Part shown: in pieces, positions 19,306 to 28,305 of the stretch
Numbering within the stretch: position 1 is the stretch's first letter
Layout: every line of letters starts with the position of its first letter
NCBI RefSeq assembly: GCF_018780105.1
Contig: NZ_JADMKC010000001.1
Span: 1-64,000 of the forward strand
Source of the DNA: Thiobacillus sp.
GTDB lineage: Bacteria; Pseudomonadota; Gammaproteobacteria; Burkholderiales; Thiobacillaceae
Direction of reading: 5' to 3'
DNA length: 64,000 nt
Program-made: the position numbers and the translations under genes
Notes under the pieces: model-generated
What the model saw: the letters and a program-made list of their open reading frames with translations, nothing else
Databases searched by the model: none
What the model was told of the DNA's origin: nothing

Positions 19306-20193
19306 ATGAATTCACCCACAAATAGCAGCGAGCAGGGCAGCATCGTCGAGGCGGCGCTCAGTATTCGTGCTGAAGCCAACATGGGCAAGCTGCTGCAGGA
19401 TGCCGGCAAGCTAAAACCACAAGACATGGAGCGAGTTCTCAAGCTACAGCAGGAACAAAACCTGCGTTTTGGCGAGGCCGCACTAAAACTTGGCTTGGTG
19501 ACTGAGGCTGATATTCAGCAGGCACTGTCGCATCAGTTCGAATACCCAACCATGTCGGCAGCCGAGGCCAGCTTGAGCCCCGAGCTCACCGCCGCCACCG
19601 CACCCTATAGCAAGGAAGCCGAAGCACTACGTTCGGTTCGATCCGAACTGATGCTGCGCTGGTTCCGCGATGGTCGCAAAACCTTGGCCGTGGGCAGCGC
19701 CAGCGCCGACGAGGGCGCCAGCTACCTGGCCGCCAACCTGGCAGTTCTGTTTGCTCAAATGGGGCGCAAGGTCTTGCTGGTCGATGCCAATATGCGGCAG
19801 CCGCAGCAGCACACGGTTTTCAGCCTGGCCAACAATGCAGGTTTGTCCGAGGTGCTGGCCGAGCGCGTAGCTTCCGTGCAGGTGCGTGCCGTCAAGGCCT
19901 TTCCCACCCTGAGCGTGCTGACCGCCGGTTCTCCACCGCCCAACCCGGCCGAGCTGTTGGCGCGCCCCACGTTCGATACCTTGTTGTCCAGTCTGGAAGC
20001 CAGTTACGACATCATCCTAATTGATGTTGCACCGTCGAAGCTGAGCTCTGATTTCCAGCAAATCGTTGCACGCGTTGGTGGCATGCTCATCGCTACCCGC
20101 CGCAACGTCAGCCGTCTGGTGCCGCTGGCCGAGCTGAAAGAGAAAATCACCTTCACCGGCGCACAAGTGGTTGGTGCCGTCGTACTGGACTAA
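19306..20193 (+). CDS. epsG: chain-length-determinant tyrosine-kinase-family protein EpsG
   Basis: Cytoplasmic BY-kinase/ParA-like partner of EpsF. From ATG 19306 the 295 residues begin with a helical MshEN-like segment (about 30-85, MGKLLQDAGKLKPQDMERVL), then a nucleotide-binding domain with GSASADEGASYLAANLA at the P-loop and VLLVDANMRQP as Walker A'. The usual GKS/T lysine is not at its place (GAS), and there is no C-terminal tyrosine cluster. It may therefore be a regulator with weak or no kinase activity. Only four bases separate it from xrtB. Confidence 0.87.
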   Translation: MNSPTNSSEQGSIVEAALSIRAEANMGKLLQDAGKLKPQDMERVLKLQQEQNLRFGEAALKLGLVTEADIQQALSHQFEYPTMSAAEASLSPELTAATAPYSKEAEALRSVRSELMLRWFRDGRKTLAVGSASADEGASYLAANLAVLFAQMGRKVLLVDANMRQPQQHTVFSLANNAGLSEVLAERVASVQVRAVKAFPTLSVLTAGSPPPNPAELLARPTFDTLLSSLEASYDIILIDVAPSKLSSDFQQIVARVGGMLIATRRNVSRLVPLAELKEKITFTGAQVVGAVVLD

Positions 20194-20197
20194 TGCC

Positions 20198-21091
20198 ATG
20201 ACCGCAATTGCCCAACGAGCCTCAATGCTCGATGCCCTGGCCCCGCTGAAATCCTGGTGGCCGGTAGTGCTCGGTCTGCTGGTGCTGTATGTGCCCACCT
20301 ACTGGATGCTGGCGCATGGCATGTGGAACGAGGACGATCATGCGCACGGCCCCATCGTGCTGGTGGTTGCCCTGTATCTGATCTGGCAGCGGCGCGATGT
20401 ATTTACAGCGGCAGACAAACCCACGCGGGTTGAAGCGGCAATCGGCTGGACTGTATTGGTCATCGGTTTGCTGGCCTATGCGCTGGGGCGGTCGCAGGAT
20501 ATTCTGCTATTTGAAATCGGTTCGCAGATCCCGGTCATTCTGGGAGCGCTGTTGATTACGCTGGGCATGAAATCAGTCCGTGCCCTGTGGTTTGCCCTGT
20601 TTTTCCTGCTGTTCATCATTCCACTGCCCGGTTTCGTCGTCGATGCCGCCACCGGCCCGCTCAAGCAATATATCTCGGTCATCGCAGAACAGGTTTTGTA
20701 CGCGGCCGGGTATCCCATCGGGCGCAGCGGCGTCACGCTCACTGTCGGCCCCTATCAGCTGCTGGTGGCCGATGCCTGCTCCGGTCTGCATTCCATGTTC
20801 AGTCTGTCGGCCATGGGCTTGCTGTATCTATATCTGATGCAGCACACCAGCACCACCCGCAACCTCATCATCATGGCCGCGATTCTGCCGATCGCATTTT
20901 TTGCGAACATTGTGCGCGTCATGGTGCTGGTGCTGGTGACTTATCACATGGGCGACGAAGCCGGACAGGGCTTCTTGCACGGCTTTGCCGGCATCATGCT
21001 GTTCATCATCGGCCTGCTGTTCCTGTTTGCACTGGACGGCATTCTTGGCTTTATTTTCCCCGACCGGCCGCGCACCCGGGCACAGGCCTGA
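20198..21091 (+). CDS. xrtB: exosortase B
   Basis: Polytopic membrane transpeptidase that recognises C-terminal PEP-CTERM tails. From ATG 20198 the 297 residues form about eight membrane helices. The catalytic cysteine is C194 in ADACSGLHSMFSL, the conserved arginine is R240 in ANIVRVMVLV and the histidine region is YHMGD to FLHGFAG (H250/H261). Those segments and the EpsF-EpsG-EpsI context fit the XrtB class. Candidate substrates are the four PEP-CTERM proteins near the right end of this window. Confidence 0.95.
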   Translation: MTAIAQRASMLDALAPLKSWWPVVLGLLVLYVPTYWMLAHGMWNEDDHAHGPIVLVVALYLIWQRRDVFTAADKPTRVEAAIGWTVLVIGLLAYALGRSQDILLFEIGSQIPVILGALLITLGMKSVRALWFALFFLLFIIPLPGFVVDAATGPLKQYISVIAEQVLYAAGYPIGRSGVTLTVGPYQLLVADACSGLHSMFSLSAMGLLYLYLMQHTSTTRNLIIMAAILPIAFFANIVRVMVLVLVTYHMGDEAGQGFLHGFAGIMLFIIGLLFLFALDGILGFIFPDRPRTRAQA

Positions 21092-21115
21092 TCACCGGAA
21101 TTCTAGGGGTTCGAC

Positions 21116-21808
21116 ATGAAACTCATCAGCTTTAAGCATCTCGTTATTGGCCTCTGCATGTTTGCTGCCGCGGGTATGGCGCTAGCACTCAAACCCACCG
21201 TCAAGGTTGCGGATTCCGGACCCAAGATTGATCTGGAAGTGATGATCCCCAAAGTCTTTGGCGACTGGAAAATCGACGAAACCGTCGCTCCGCTCATCGC
21301 AAACCCTGAGCAAGAAGCACTTATCAACAAAATTTACAACCAGACGCTTACGCGCACCTATATCAATTCGCGTAACGAACGCATCATGCTGTCGATCGCC
21401 TATGGCGGCGACCAAAGCGACAACATGGCCGTGCACAAGCCCGAGGTCTGTTACCCCGGGCAGGGATTCCAGATTATCAAAAACGCGATGGATACTTTTG
21501 CTACAGGCGAAGGTGTGATTCCGGTCAAGCGGTTGGTGGCCACCCAAGGGCCGCGTATTGAGCCGATCACGTACTGGACCACTGTGGGTGACGTTGTCGC
21601 CGTGAATGGCCTGAAATGGAAGCTTCAGCAACTCAAGTTTGGTCTTACCGGAAAAATTCCGGACGGCCTGCTTTTTCGTGTGTCGAGCATCCAAACCGAC
21701 GATACCAAAGCTTACGTAATACAGGATAACTTTACACGCGATATGCTTAAGGCGATGTCTCCGGCAGGTCGTCAGCGCATCGTCGGCAATACTAGCGCGG
21801 ACCTGTAA
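21116..21808 (+). CDS. epsI: exosortase-associated protein EpsI
   Basis: EpsI/DUF3485-type protein of 230 residues with one N-terminal membrane anchor (about 7-24) and a periplasmic domain. The diagnostic segment HKPEVCYPGQGFQI with its conserved cysteine is intact. In relatives EpsI is encoded beside or fused to exosortases; its biochemical role is unsettled. It ends the conserved export core. The next gene, 51 bases away, begins sugar-nucleotide synthesis. Confidence 0.92.
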   Translation: MKLISFKHLVIGLCMFAAAGMALALKPTVKVADSGPKIDLEVMIPKVFGDWKIDETVAPLIANPEQEALINKIYNQTLTRTYINSRNERIMLSIAYGGDQSDNMAVHKPEVCYPGQGFQIIKNAMDTFATGEGVIPVKRLVATQGPRIEPITYWTTVGDVVAVNGLKWKLQQLKFGLTGKIPDGLLFRVSSIQTDDTKAYVIQDNFTRDMLKAMSPAGRQRIVGNTSADL

Positions 21809-21859
21809 GCGAATTGTTAGCCTTTTTATTCCACAACCTTACTTGATAGCGAAATCACC

Positions 21860-22945
21860 ATGACTAAAAAAGCCCTAATAACCGGCGTAACCGGCCAGGA
21901 CGGCGCCTACCTCGCCGAGTTTCTGCTGGGCAAAGGCTACGAAGTCCACGGCATCAAACGCCGCACCTCATTGTTCAACACCGACCGCATCGACCACCTG
22001 TACGAAGGCCCCGAAGTCACCAAGCGCAAGTTCATCCTGCACCACGGCGACCTCACCGACAGCTCCAGCCTCATCCGCATCATCCAGCAGGTCCAGCCCG
22101 ACGAAATCTACAACCTCGCCGCGCAGAGCCACGTCGCCGTCAGCTTCGAAGAGCCCGAATACACCGCCAACTCTGATGCGTTAGGCGCCCTGCGTATCCT
22201 CGAAGCCATCCGCATCCTCGGTCTCGAAAAGAAAACCCGCTTCTACCAGGCCAGCACTTCTGAACTCTTCGGCCTCGTCCAGGAAATCCCCCAAAAGGAA
22301 ACCACCCCCTTCTACCCGCGCAGCCCCTACGCCTGCGCCAAGCTCTACGCCTACTGGATCACCATCAACTATCGCGAAGCCTACGGCATGTACGCCTGCA
22401 ACGGCATCCTGTTCAACCACGAATCCCCCATCCGCGGCGAAACCTTCGTCACCCGCAAAATCACCCGTGCACTCGCCCGCATCAAGCTCGGCCTGCAGGA
22501 CTGTTTGTTCCTCGGCAACATGGACGCCAAGCGCGACTGGGGCCACGCCAAAGACTACGTCGAAATGCAGTGGCTCATGCTGCAGCAAGACCAGGCCGAA
22601 GACTTCGTCATCGCCACCGGCGTGCAATTCTCGGTTCGTGACTTCGTCGACGCCGCCGCCAAAGAGCTCGGCATGCAGATTCGCTGGGAAGGGACGGGCA
22701 TTGACGAAAAAGGCTACGACGCCAACGGCAAATGCATCGTCGCCGTCGACGCCCGCTACTTCCGCCCCACCGAAGTTGAAACCCTGCTCGGCGACCCCAG
22801 CAAAGCCAAGAACAAACTCGGCTGGACCCCGAAGATCAGCTTTGCCGAGCTGGTCGCCGAGATGGTGCGTGAAGACCTCAAGGCTGCCGAGCGCGACGAG
22901 CTGGTGAAGAAGCATGGCTACAAGGCCATGGATTACCACGAGTGA
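21860..22945 (+). CDS. gmd: GDP-mannose 4,6-dehydratase
   Basis: Makes GDP-4-keto-6-deoxymannose, the first step to GDP-L-fucose. The 361 residues follow the extended SDR pattern: [15 protein letters not shown] for NADP binding, the active-site segment [11 protein letters not shown] and the YxxxK pair in [13 protein letters not shown]. The length and the C-terminal [12 protein letters not shown] are standard. Codons strongly favour C at the third position, differing from later glycosyltransferase genes. Three bases separate it from an ORF6N gene that interrupts the usual gmd-fcl pair. Confidence 0.98.
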   Translation: MTKKALITGVTGQDGAYLAEFLLGKGYEVHGIKRRTSLFNTDRIDHLYEGPEVTKRKFILHHGDLTDSSSLIRIIQQVQPDEIYNLAAQSHVAVSFEEPEYTANSDALGALRILEAIRILGLEKKTRFYQASTSELFGLVQEIPQKETTPFYPRSPYACAKLYAYWITINYREAYGMYACNGILFNHESPIRGETFVTRKITRALARIKLGLQDCLFLGNMDAKRDWGHAKDYVEMQWLMLQQDQAEDFVIATGVQFSVRDFVDAAAKELGMQIRWEGTGIDEKGYDANGKCIVAVDARYFRPTEVETLLGDPSKAKNKLGWTPKISFAELVAEMVREDLKAAERDELVKKHGYKAMDYHE

Positions 22946-22948
22946 TTC

Positions 22949-23497
22949 ATGAATAAGCCAACCAGTCTTGTTCCGGAGGAGATTGCTCAACGCATTCACC
23001 TCGTACGTGGGCACAAGGTCATGCTGGATGCTGACCTGGCTTCCATGTACAACGTCGAAACTCGCGTTCTGGTACAGGCTGTCAAACGCAATTCGCAGCG
23101 CTTTCCGGCCGACTTTATGTTCCAGTTGACGGATGAAGAGTGGGCGGCTTTGAGATCACAATTTGTGACCTCAAACGGGCGTGGCGGCCGTCGTTACGCG
23201 CCCTATGCCTTTACCGAGCATGGTGCGCTCATGCTCTCCAGTGTGCTGAACTCTGAAGTGGCTGCCGAGGTTGGCATTCTCGTAGTGCGCACCTTCGTCA
23301 AGCTTCGCGAAATGCTCTCCACCCACAAGGAGCTGTCAACCAAGCTGGAAGCCCTGGAGAGAAAGATCGGCAGCCATGATCAAGCGATTGCCGGGCTTAT
23401 TGATGCGATCCGTCAGCTCATGACCCCACCTGAGCAAAGCAAGCGCCCCATCGGTTTTATTACCTCGGATGCAGCCTCCGGAAAAACAAAGAAATGA
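22949..23497 (+). CDS. ORF6N-domain DNA-binding protein
   Basis: The 182 residues begin with an ORF6N-type domain (about 8-100): [20 protein letters not shown], then [20 protein letters not shown] and the [18 protein letters not shown] motif. It then has a coiled-coil-like tail (about 115-160) and a basic end. ORF6N domains occur in phage antirepressors and stand-alone chromosomal genes; the function here is unknown. It starts 3 bases after gmd and its stop overlaps the fcl start by ATGA, so it is wired into the operon although unrelated to sugar synthesis. Confidence 0.9.
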   Translation: MNKPTSLVPEEIAQRIHLVRGHKVMLDADLASMYNVETRVLVQAVKRNSQRFPADFMFQLTDEEWAALRSQFVTSNGRGGRRYAPYAFTEHGALMLSSVLNSEVAAEVGILVVRTFVKLREMLSTHKELSTKLEALERKIGSHDQAIAGLIDAIRQLMTPPEQSKRPIGFITSDAASGKTKK

Positions 23498-24462
23498 ACG
23501 CAAACGACAAAATCTACATCGCCGGCCACCGCGGTCTGGTCGGCACAGCCCTCATGCGCAACCTGCGTGCCAAGGGTTTTGCCAACTTCGTCACCCGCAC
23601 CCACGCCGAACTCGATCTCACCAGCCAGGCCGCCGTCGAAGCCTTCTTCGCCGCCGAAAAGCCCGACTATGTCTTCCTCGCCGCGGCCAAGGTCGGCGGC
23701 ATCCACGCCAACAATACCTATCCCGCCGAATTTATCCGCGACAACCTCGCCATCCAGACCAACATCATCCACGCCGCGTACAAGAATGATGTAAAGCGAT
23801 TGTTGTTCCTCGGCTCCAGCTGCATCTACCCCAAACTCGCCCCGCAGCCGATGAAGGAAGAGCACCTGCTCACCAGCGAACTCGAGCCCACCAACCGCCC
23901 CTATGCCCTGGCCAAGATCGCCGGCATCGAAATGTGCTGGAGCTACAACCGTCAGTACAAGACCCAGTATCTGGCCGTCATGCCCACCAACCTCTACGGC
24001 CCTGGCGACAACTACCATCCGGAAAACTCCCACGTCATCCCCGCCCTGATCCGCCGCTTCCACGAAGCGAAGCTGGCGAATGCACCGAGCGTCACGGTGT
24101 GGGGCACCGGCACGCCAAAACGCGAATTCCTCTACAGCGAAGACATGGCCGATGCCTGCGTCTACCTGATGAACCTGTCGGATGCGCAATTCGTTCCGTT
24201 GCTGGGGCAGGACCGCAACGATGGCCTGCCGCCGCTGATGAACATCGGCGTGGGCCACGACCTCACCATCCGTGAACTCGCCGAAACCGTGGCGGCCGCA
24301 GTTGGGTATCAGGGCACGCTCGAATTCGACGCCACCAAGCCCGACGGCACCCCGCGCAAGCTGATGGATGTGGGACGGCTGAATGCGATGGGGTGGACGG
24401 CGACGACCGACATGCGTAGCGGGTTGGCGACGGCGTATCAGGATTTCATGGCGGCAATGTGA
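23494..24462 (+). CDS. fcl: GDP-L-fucose synthase
   Basis: Epimerises and reduces GDP-4-keto-6-deoxymannose to GDP-L-fucose. The SDR protein has 322 residues, with [14 protein letters not shown] for NADP binding, the catalytic serine/cysteine region [15 protein letters not shown] and the YxxxK pair in [29 protein letters not shown] is also typical. It follows the ORF6N gene by ATGA overlap and is the last gene before a 153-base gap and the AT-richer variable block. Confidence 0.98.
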   Translation: MNANDKIYIAGHRGLVGTALMRNLRAKGFANFVTRTHAELDLTSQAAVEAFFAAEKPDYVFLAAAKVGGIHANNTYPAEFIRDNLAIQTNIIHAAYKNDVKRLLFLGSSCIYPKLAPQPMKEEHLLTSELEPTNRPYALAKIAGIEMCWSYNRQYKTQYLAVMPTNLYGPGDNYHPENSHVIPALIRRFHEAKLANAPSVTVWGTGTPKREFLYSEDMADACVYLMNLSDAQFVPLLGQDRNDGLPPLMNIGVGHDLTIRELAETVAAAVGYQGTLEFDATKPDGTPRKLMDVGRLNAMGWTATTDMRSGLATAYQDFMAAM

Positions 24463-24615
24463 TTAGTTTGTACCGCGTGTAATTTCAAGCTTGGTTTTTT
24501 GATTCTGTTTCGTCTGGTGCACACGGGTTAGACGTTCCTATTTCAATCATCGTTACTGCTCTTGCGTGGCAAACCTCACACGGGATTCACGAGAAGGCTT
24601 TTAGAAGGGTATGAC

Positions 24616-25521
24616 ATGGCACTGGATGAAAGTTTGCTCAAGGCAGTTAATAGCTATGCTGAGACAATTCGCAGCTTGGCGGGTACGGTGGCATCAAACT
24701 CCAGCATTGAAAATGATCTGAGACGTTCAGCCGCGCATCGTGTGAGTCGCCCGATCGATTACATGCGATATGCCGAATTCGGTGCGGTATTGGCACGGTT
24801 GCAGCTGCAGCCCGGAAGTTTGGTGCTTGATGCTGGAGGCCCTCAGTGGCTGACATTTGCACTGGCTGCTAAACATCCGCAGGTGCAATTCCAGTATGTC
24901 AATTTCGCGGACTATGAACTCCAGCCCTTTGAGAAAATCAGGACGCTTCTTCAGCTTGATAACCTGGTTATCAGCAAGGAGGACTTACGCCAACTTTCAT
25001 TTTCGGATAATCAATTTGATGAAATTTTCAGCATATCCGTGCTTGAACATATTTTCCCGGAAGAGGGCGGCGATATTGTTGCTTTACGCGAACTCAAGCG
25101 GGTACTGAAGCAGGGCGGCAGCCTGGTTATAACGACACCGTGCAAGGACAAGCCCAACGTCGTTTATGTACAAGGAGGCGTGTACGAACGTAACAGCCCC
25201 ACAAACGAAAAGCAATTTTATGCCAGGGAGTACAGCGCCCCCAGTTTAAAAGCCCTGATTGGACACGCTGATTTCACCGACACGGAGATTGCATATATTT
25301 CCGAGTCGCCCTCGTTGGCATCAATCGACTATCTGGAGTGGGGGCCGCTACGCGGGAATCCGTTTGCAGGCTTGTTGCTCAAATTTTTTCGCCGGCTTGA
25401 GAGGTTTTCAGGGATACCCGTGGAGAGGATTTTGGCTTCCAGCAAGTTGAGTGTAGTCACCACAGAGATGCCAAGACTGGTCAATGCTGTAGTGAAAATG
25501 CAGAAATCGGTTGCAGCTTGA
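24616..25521 (+). CDS. SAM-dependent methyltransferase (class I, DUF-type)
   Basis: Predicted soluble protein of 301 residues. A Rossmann methyltransferase core lies about 60-200: LVLDAGGPQWLTFALAAKHP is motif I, FSDNQFDEIFSISVLEHI is motif IV, and ELKRVLKQGGSLVITTPC is motif V/VI. ATG 24616 follows AGAAGGG; an upstream TTG extension is unlikely. It may methylate a sugar or chain end of the polysaccharide, but the substrate cannot be read from sequence. The base composition is more AT-rich than in the housekeeping block. Confidence 0.82.
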   Translation: MALDESLLKAVNSYAETIRSLAGTVASNSSIENDLRRSAAHRVSRPIDYMRYAEFGAVLARLQLQPGSLVLDAGGPQWLTFALAAKHPQVQFQYVNFADYELQPFEKIRTLLQLDNLVISKEDLRQLSFSDNQFDEIFSISVLEHIFPEEGGDIVALRELKRVLKQGGSLVITTPCKDKPNVVYVQGGVYERNSPTNEKQFYAREYSAPSLKALIGHADFTDTEIAYISESPSLASIDYLEWGPLRGNPFAGLLLKFFRRLERFSGIPVERILASSKLSVVTTEMPRLVNAVVKMQKSVAA

Positions 25522-25608
25522 GCACATTGATTTCAATTTCCCTCATGAAGTTTATCGATTTTTTCTCGTTATATTTGGCGTGGCGAACCGCGCTATCCAG
25601 GCGCGTCG

Positions 25609-25629
25609 ACTATGCGAAAGCATAGTTTC
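25609..25629 (+). terminator. GAAA-loop hairpin, possible terminator
   Basis: ACTATGC at 25609-25615 pairs perfectly with GCATAGT at 25620-25626 around a GAAA tetraloop, followed by a short T run. It lies between the methyltransferase and the acyltransferase genes, 88 bases after the former stop. The short T tract makes termination partial at best. Confidence 0.45.
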
Positions 25630-25655
25630 AAGCAGTCACACTGGGTACATTAGAA

Positions 25656-26657
25656 ATGTGCGTGACACCAAAGAAGCCCCGAATTTTCGAAATCGATAGA
25701 GCCAAAGGACTGGCGATATTGTTAGTGGTGGTTGGCCATATCGAGGCGCGCACGCCCTTGTATGGTGCTGATTGGTACGGCGTGCTGAAGCACTGGATTT
25801 ACCAATTCCATATGCCGTTCTTCATGTTCCTTAGCGGATTCGTCATGGAGTACACATTCAAGCCCATGGAGGTTTCTGGAGGCTATTTCAACTATGCGCG
25901 CGGCAAATTCATGCGCCTGATGCCAGCGTTTTTTGCAGTCGCTTTTTTAGTTGTAATCGGGAAAACAATCGCCAGCCATTTGATGCATGTCGACAATGTG
26001 CCGCAAGGGCTTGTTGAGGGGGTGGTGGATATCTTGATTCGCCCGATTTACAGCAGTGCATCTTCCCTTTGGTACATCTACGTTCTGTTTATCTTCTATC
26101 TTGTTTTCCCATTCTTGCGGCGGCTGAGCGGAAATCTTGCATGGCCGCTTCTTGCGATTGGTGTAGCTGCATACGCAGTGCATTTCGATCTGACCAGCTA
26201 TTTCGCCTTGGATCGCGTTGCCGAATACGCGCTGTTTCTATTGATTGGTGTTGTCCTCGCGCGTAATTCCAATAAGCTTTTTGTTTTTCTGGATAAATTC
26301 GGTTGGATGGCACTAGGACTATTTGTTGCGTTATCACTTTCCTACCGTATGCTGCCGAACCCAAGATTAGTGCTTGGGCTGGTTTCCATCCCGGCACTAA
26401 TGTTCTTGGTGCGCCTGCCTGGCCTGAATGATTCCAAGCTGCTACTGATCTTCGGAAAATATGTTTTCGTGATCTATTTGCTTAATACCTTGTTCATAGG
26501 TTTAGTGAAAGGTATTGGCCTGAAAGTGATGCCTTGGGATGGCTTGAATTTCCTGATTTATTTTCCTCTTCTGACGGCTGCGGGGGTGTTACTGCCAATC
26601 GCCTTTAAGAAATGGGTGCTGGTCAAATGGCCACCATTGGATCGAATCACTTCGTGA
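25656..26657 (+). CDS. acyltransferase family 3 membrane protein
   Basis: Integral membrane O-acyltransferase of 333 residues with about ten hydrophobic segments. The N-terminus has the family 3 pattern: RIFEIDRAKGLAILLVVVGH, with the arginine and the catalytic-type histidine, then FHMPFFMFLSGFVM. Such enzymes acetylate or otherwise acylate polysaccharides. Its stop overlaps the ATG of a 50-codon reading frame (TGATG). The donor and acceptor are unknown. Confidence 0.87.
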   Translation: MCVTPKKPRIFEIDRAKGLAILLVVVGHIEARTPLYGADWYGVLKHWIYQFHMPFFMFLSGFVMEYTFKPMEVSGGYFNYARGKFMRLMPAFFAVAFLVVIGKTIASHLMHVDNVPQGLVEGVVDILIRPIYSSASSLWYIYVLFIFYLVFPFLRRLSGNLAWPLLAIGVAAYAVHFDLTSYFALDRVAEYALFLLIGVVLARNSNKLFVFLDKFGWMALGLFVALSLSYRMLPNPRLVLGLVSIPALMFLVRLPGLNDSKLLLIFGKYVFVIYLLNTLFIGLVKGIGLKVMPWDGLNFLIYFPLLTAAGVLLPIAFKKWVLVKWPPLDRITS

Positions 26658-26809
26658 TGAATATTATTTATCGAATGCTGAATAGGCCAGTTTACTTGCG
26701 GGTGGTGATCAGCAGGGTGCTCGGTGTCATTACACCTGTTATTGACGGATTGGCTTCTACCTACGATCAAAGCCAATGCCTATCCATGCGGGACAGAAAG
26801 GCGGGTTAA
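26657..26809 (+). CDS. possible small protein in the EPS operon (50 aa)
   Basis: A 50-codon frame starts by TGATG overlap with the acyltransferase stop and ends two bases before the ATG of the Wzy-like gene. The start is MNIIYRMLNRPVYLRVVISR and the C-terminus is polar (SMRDRKAG). No family is recognised. The tight junctions on both sides argue for translation as a coupling peptide or small protein, but a remnant of a longer gene or chance are real alternatives. No strong ribosome binding site is seen. Confidence 0.35.
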   Translation: MNIIYRMLNRPVYLRVVISRVLGVITPVIDGLASTYDQSQCLSMRDRKAG

Positions 26810-26811
26810 GC

Positions 26812-28305
26812 ATGGGGAACACGATTTTTGCTTACCTGTTCGGATACGGCCTTCCGTTTGGCGTCGTCATCGGAATGGCAGTTGTCTCGATCCTGGCCTT
26901 GGGACTTTTTATCGCGTACCCAAAGTACGGCGCACTGCCTTTCTTTGCTGCGGTATTGATTTTCGTCAACACGGCTTACGGAATCAGGGTCGAGGACATT
27001 GGGGGGGGATTTAGCGTGTACTCCAAGGGGGGGCGCTACCTACCTTTTCCGATCATCCAGTTCTATCTTTACGGCCTGCTACTGGCTACATGGCTAGGAA
27101 ATCAGTTCAGTGGATATCGCCCGCTCAAGCAATCGGGCGGCGTATGGATGTTGCTATTCGTCGTGATGTTCGCCGGGCACATCACGGTGGGGTTGTTCGA
27201 GGGCGAACATTGGCAAACCCTTTTATCGCAACGTGGTCTGATGAATGTTATTCACATGATCATGGTGATTTATATTGTCGCCACGGTTCTAAAGGACGAT
27301 AAAGACTTGGCAGGCTTGACCAAGATATTTCTGGGTGTGGCTGTTTACCATGCCCTATATGGCTTGGGACGTTTTTTTCTGTTCGGTGGCGATCCGCAGA
27401 ATGCCTACGAAAATCTCGGCGGTCTGAACATCAAGATTACCTATTGGGATATCAACGAAGGCCTGATCGCGACCGTCTCGGCGTTCTACTTTGCATGGCG
27501 ACTGACGCACGAGTGGAAGCAGTTGAGCACGGGCGCAAAATGGTTGTTCCTGGTTTGTCTGGCAGCTGAAATCCTGGTGATCGTTTTTTCTTTCCGGCGT
27601 ACCAACTGGTTTGGCTTGTTGTTAGCTGGCGCTTTCTTCCTGTACTGGCAACCGCCAAACAGACGCTGGATTTATTTCGTGCTGGGCGTGGCGGTCGTTT
27701 TGCCATCCTTGCTGGCAGTGGGCACGTATCGTGCCGAGGAGACCTTGAATCGAACGGACCTGACTTTCATCGAGCGGATCGCCCCGGATTCGGCTAAAGC
27801 CAAAAGCCTCACAGACAAGGAGAGCCGGTTTTTCGAGTTGTACGCAGCCTTGCAAACAGTGAAAGAGAAACCCCTCTTTGGAGTGGGTACATGGGGCTCG
27901 TTCAAAGTGGGGGCGAGCGAGCATCTGGCCCTGCTGTTTCACCAAGGGCGTTATGACTTTGTCCACTCCGGATTTGGCCATGTGCTGCTCAAGTCCGGCT
28001 TGGTGGGCTTGGTGCTGTTTACCGGCATCCTTGTGGCCGTGTGGCGCTTTGCCAGCCGGATGCGACGCTGGATACCCGAGAACCGTTTGGCAATTTTCGA
28101 AAGTTTCCGGGCGGGCTTTGTCTTCTTCATCCCGAATCTGCTGACCGGCACGCCGGTTGCCGAATTCCGTACCATGATCTGGCTCGGGCTGGTGCTGGCG
28201 GTGCCGTTGGCAATCGCCAAAATGAGCGCGCCCCGCGAACAGGCTAGTCAGCCACAGGGGGCGGCCAAGCCCACCCTCGCCAATGGGCTTTCGGCGCAGC
28301 AATGA
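26812..28305 (+). CDS. O-antigen ligase/Wzy-like polymerase
   Basis: Polytopic membrane protein of 497 residues from ATG 26812, preferred over 26776 because AAAGGCGGG lies upstream at good spacing. About twelve membrane segments flank a large periplasmic loop containing RFFELYAALQTVKEKPLFGVG and HSGFGHVLLKSGLVGLVLF, the layout of the Wzy_C/WaaL superfamily. In this locus the likely job is polymerising repeat units on undecaprenyl diphosphate. Its stop overlaps the flippase ATG. Confidence 0.85.
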   Translation: MGNTIFAYLFGYGLPFGVVIGMAVVSILALGLFIAYPKYGALPFFAAVLIFVNTAYGIRVEDIGGGFSVYSKGGRYLPFPIIQFYLYGLLLATWLGNQFSGYRPLKQSGGVWMLLFVVMFAGHITVGLFEGEHWQTLLSQRGLMNVIHMIMVIYIVATVLKDDKDLAGLTKIFLGVAVYHALYGLGRFFLFGGDPQNAYENLGGLNIKITYWDINEGLIATVSAFYFAWRLTHEWKQLSTGAKWLFLVCLAAEILVIVFSFRRTNWFGLLLAGAFFLYWQPPNRRWIYFVLGVAVVLPSLLAVGTYRAEETLNRTDLTFIERIAPDSAKAKSLTDKESRFFELYAALQTVKEKPLFGVGTWGSFKVGASEHLALLFHQGRYDFVHSGFGHVLLKSGLVGLVLFTGILVAVWRFASRMRRWIPENRLAIFESFRAGFVFFIPNLLTGTPVAEFRTMIWLGLVLAVPLAIAKMSAPREQASQPQGAAKPTLANGLSAQQ

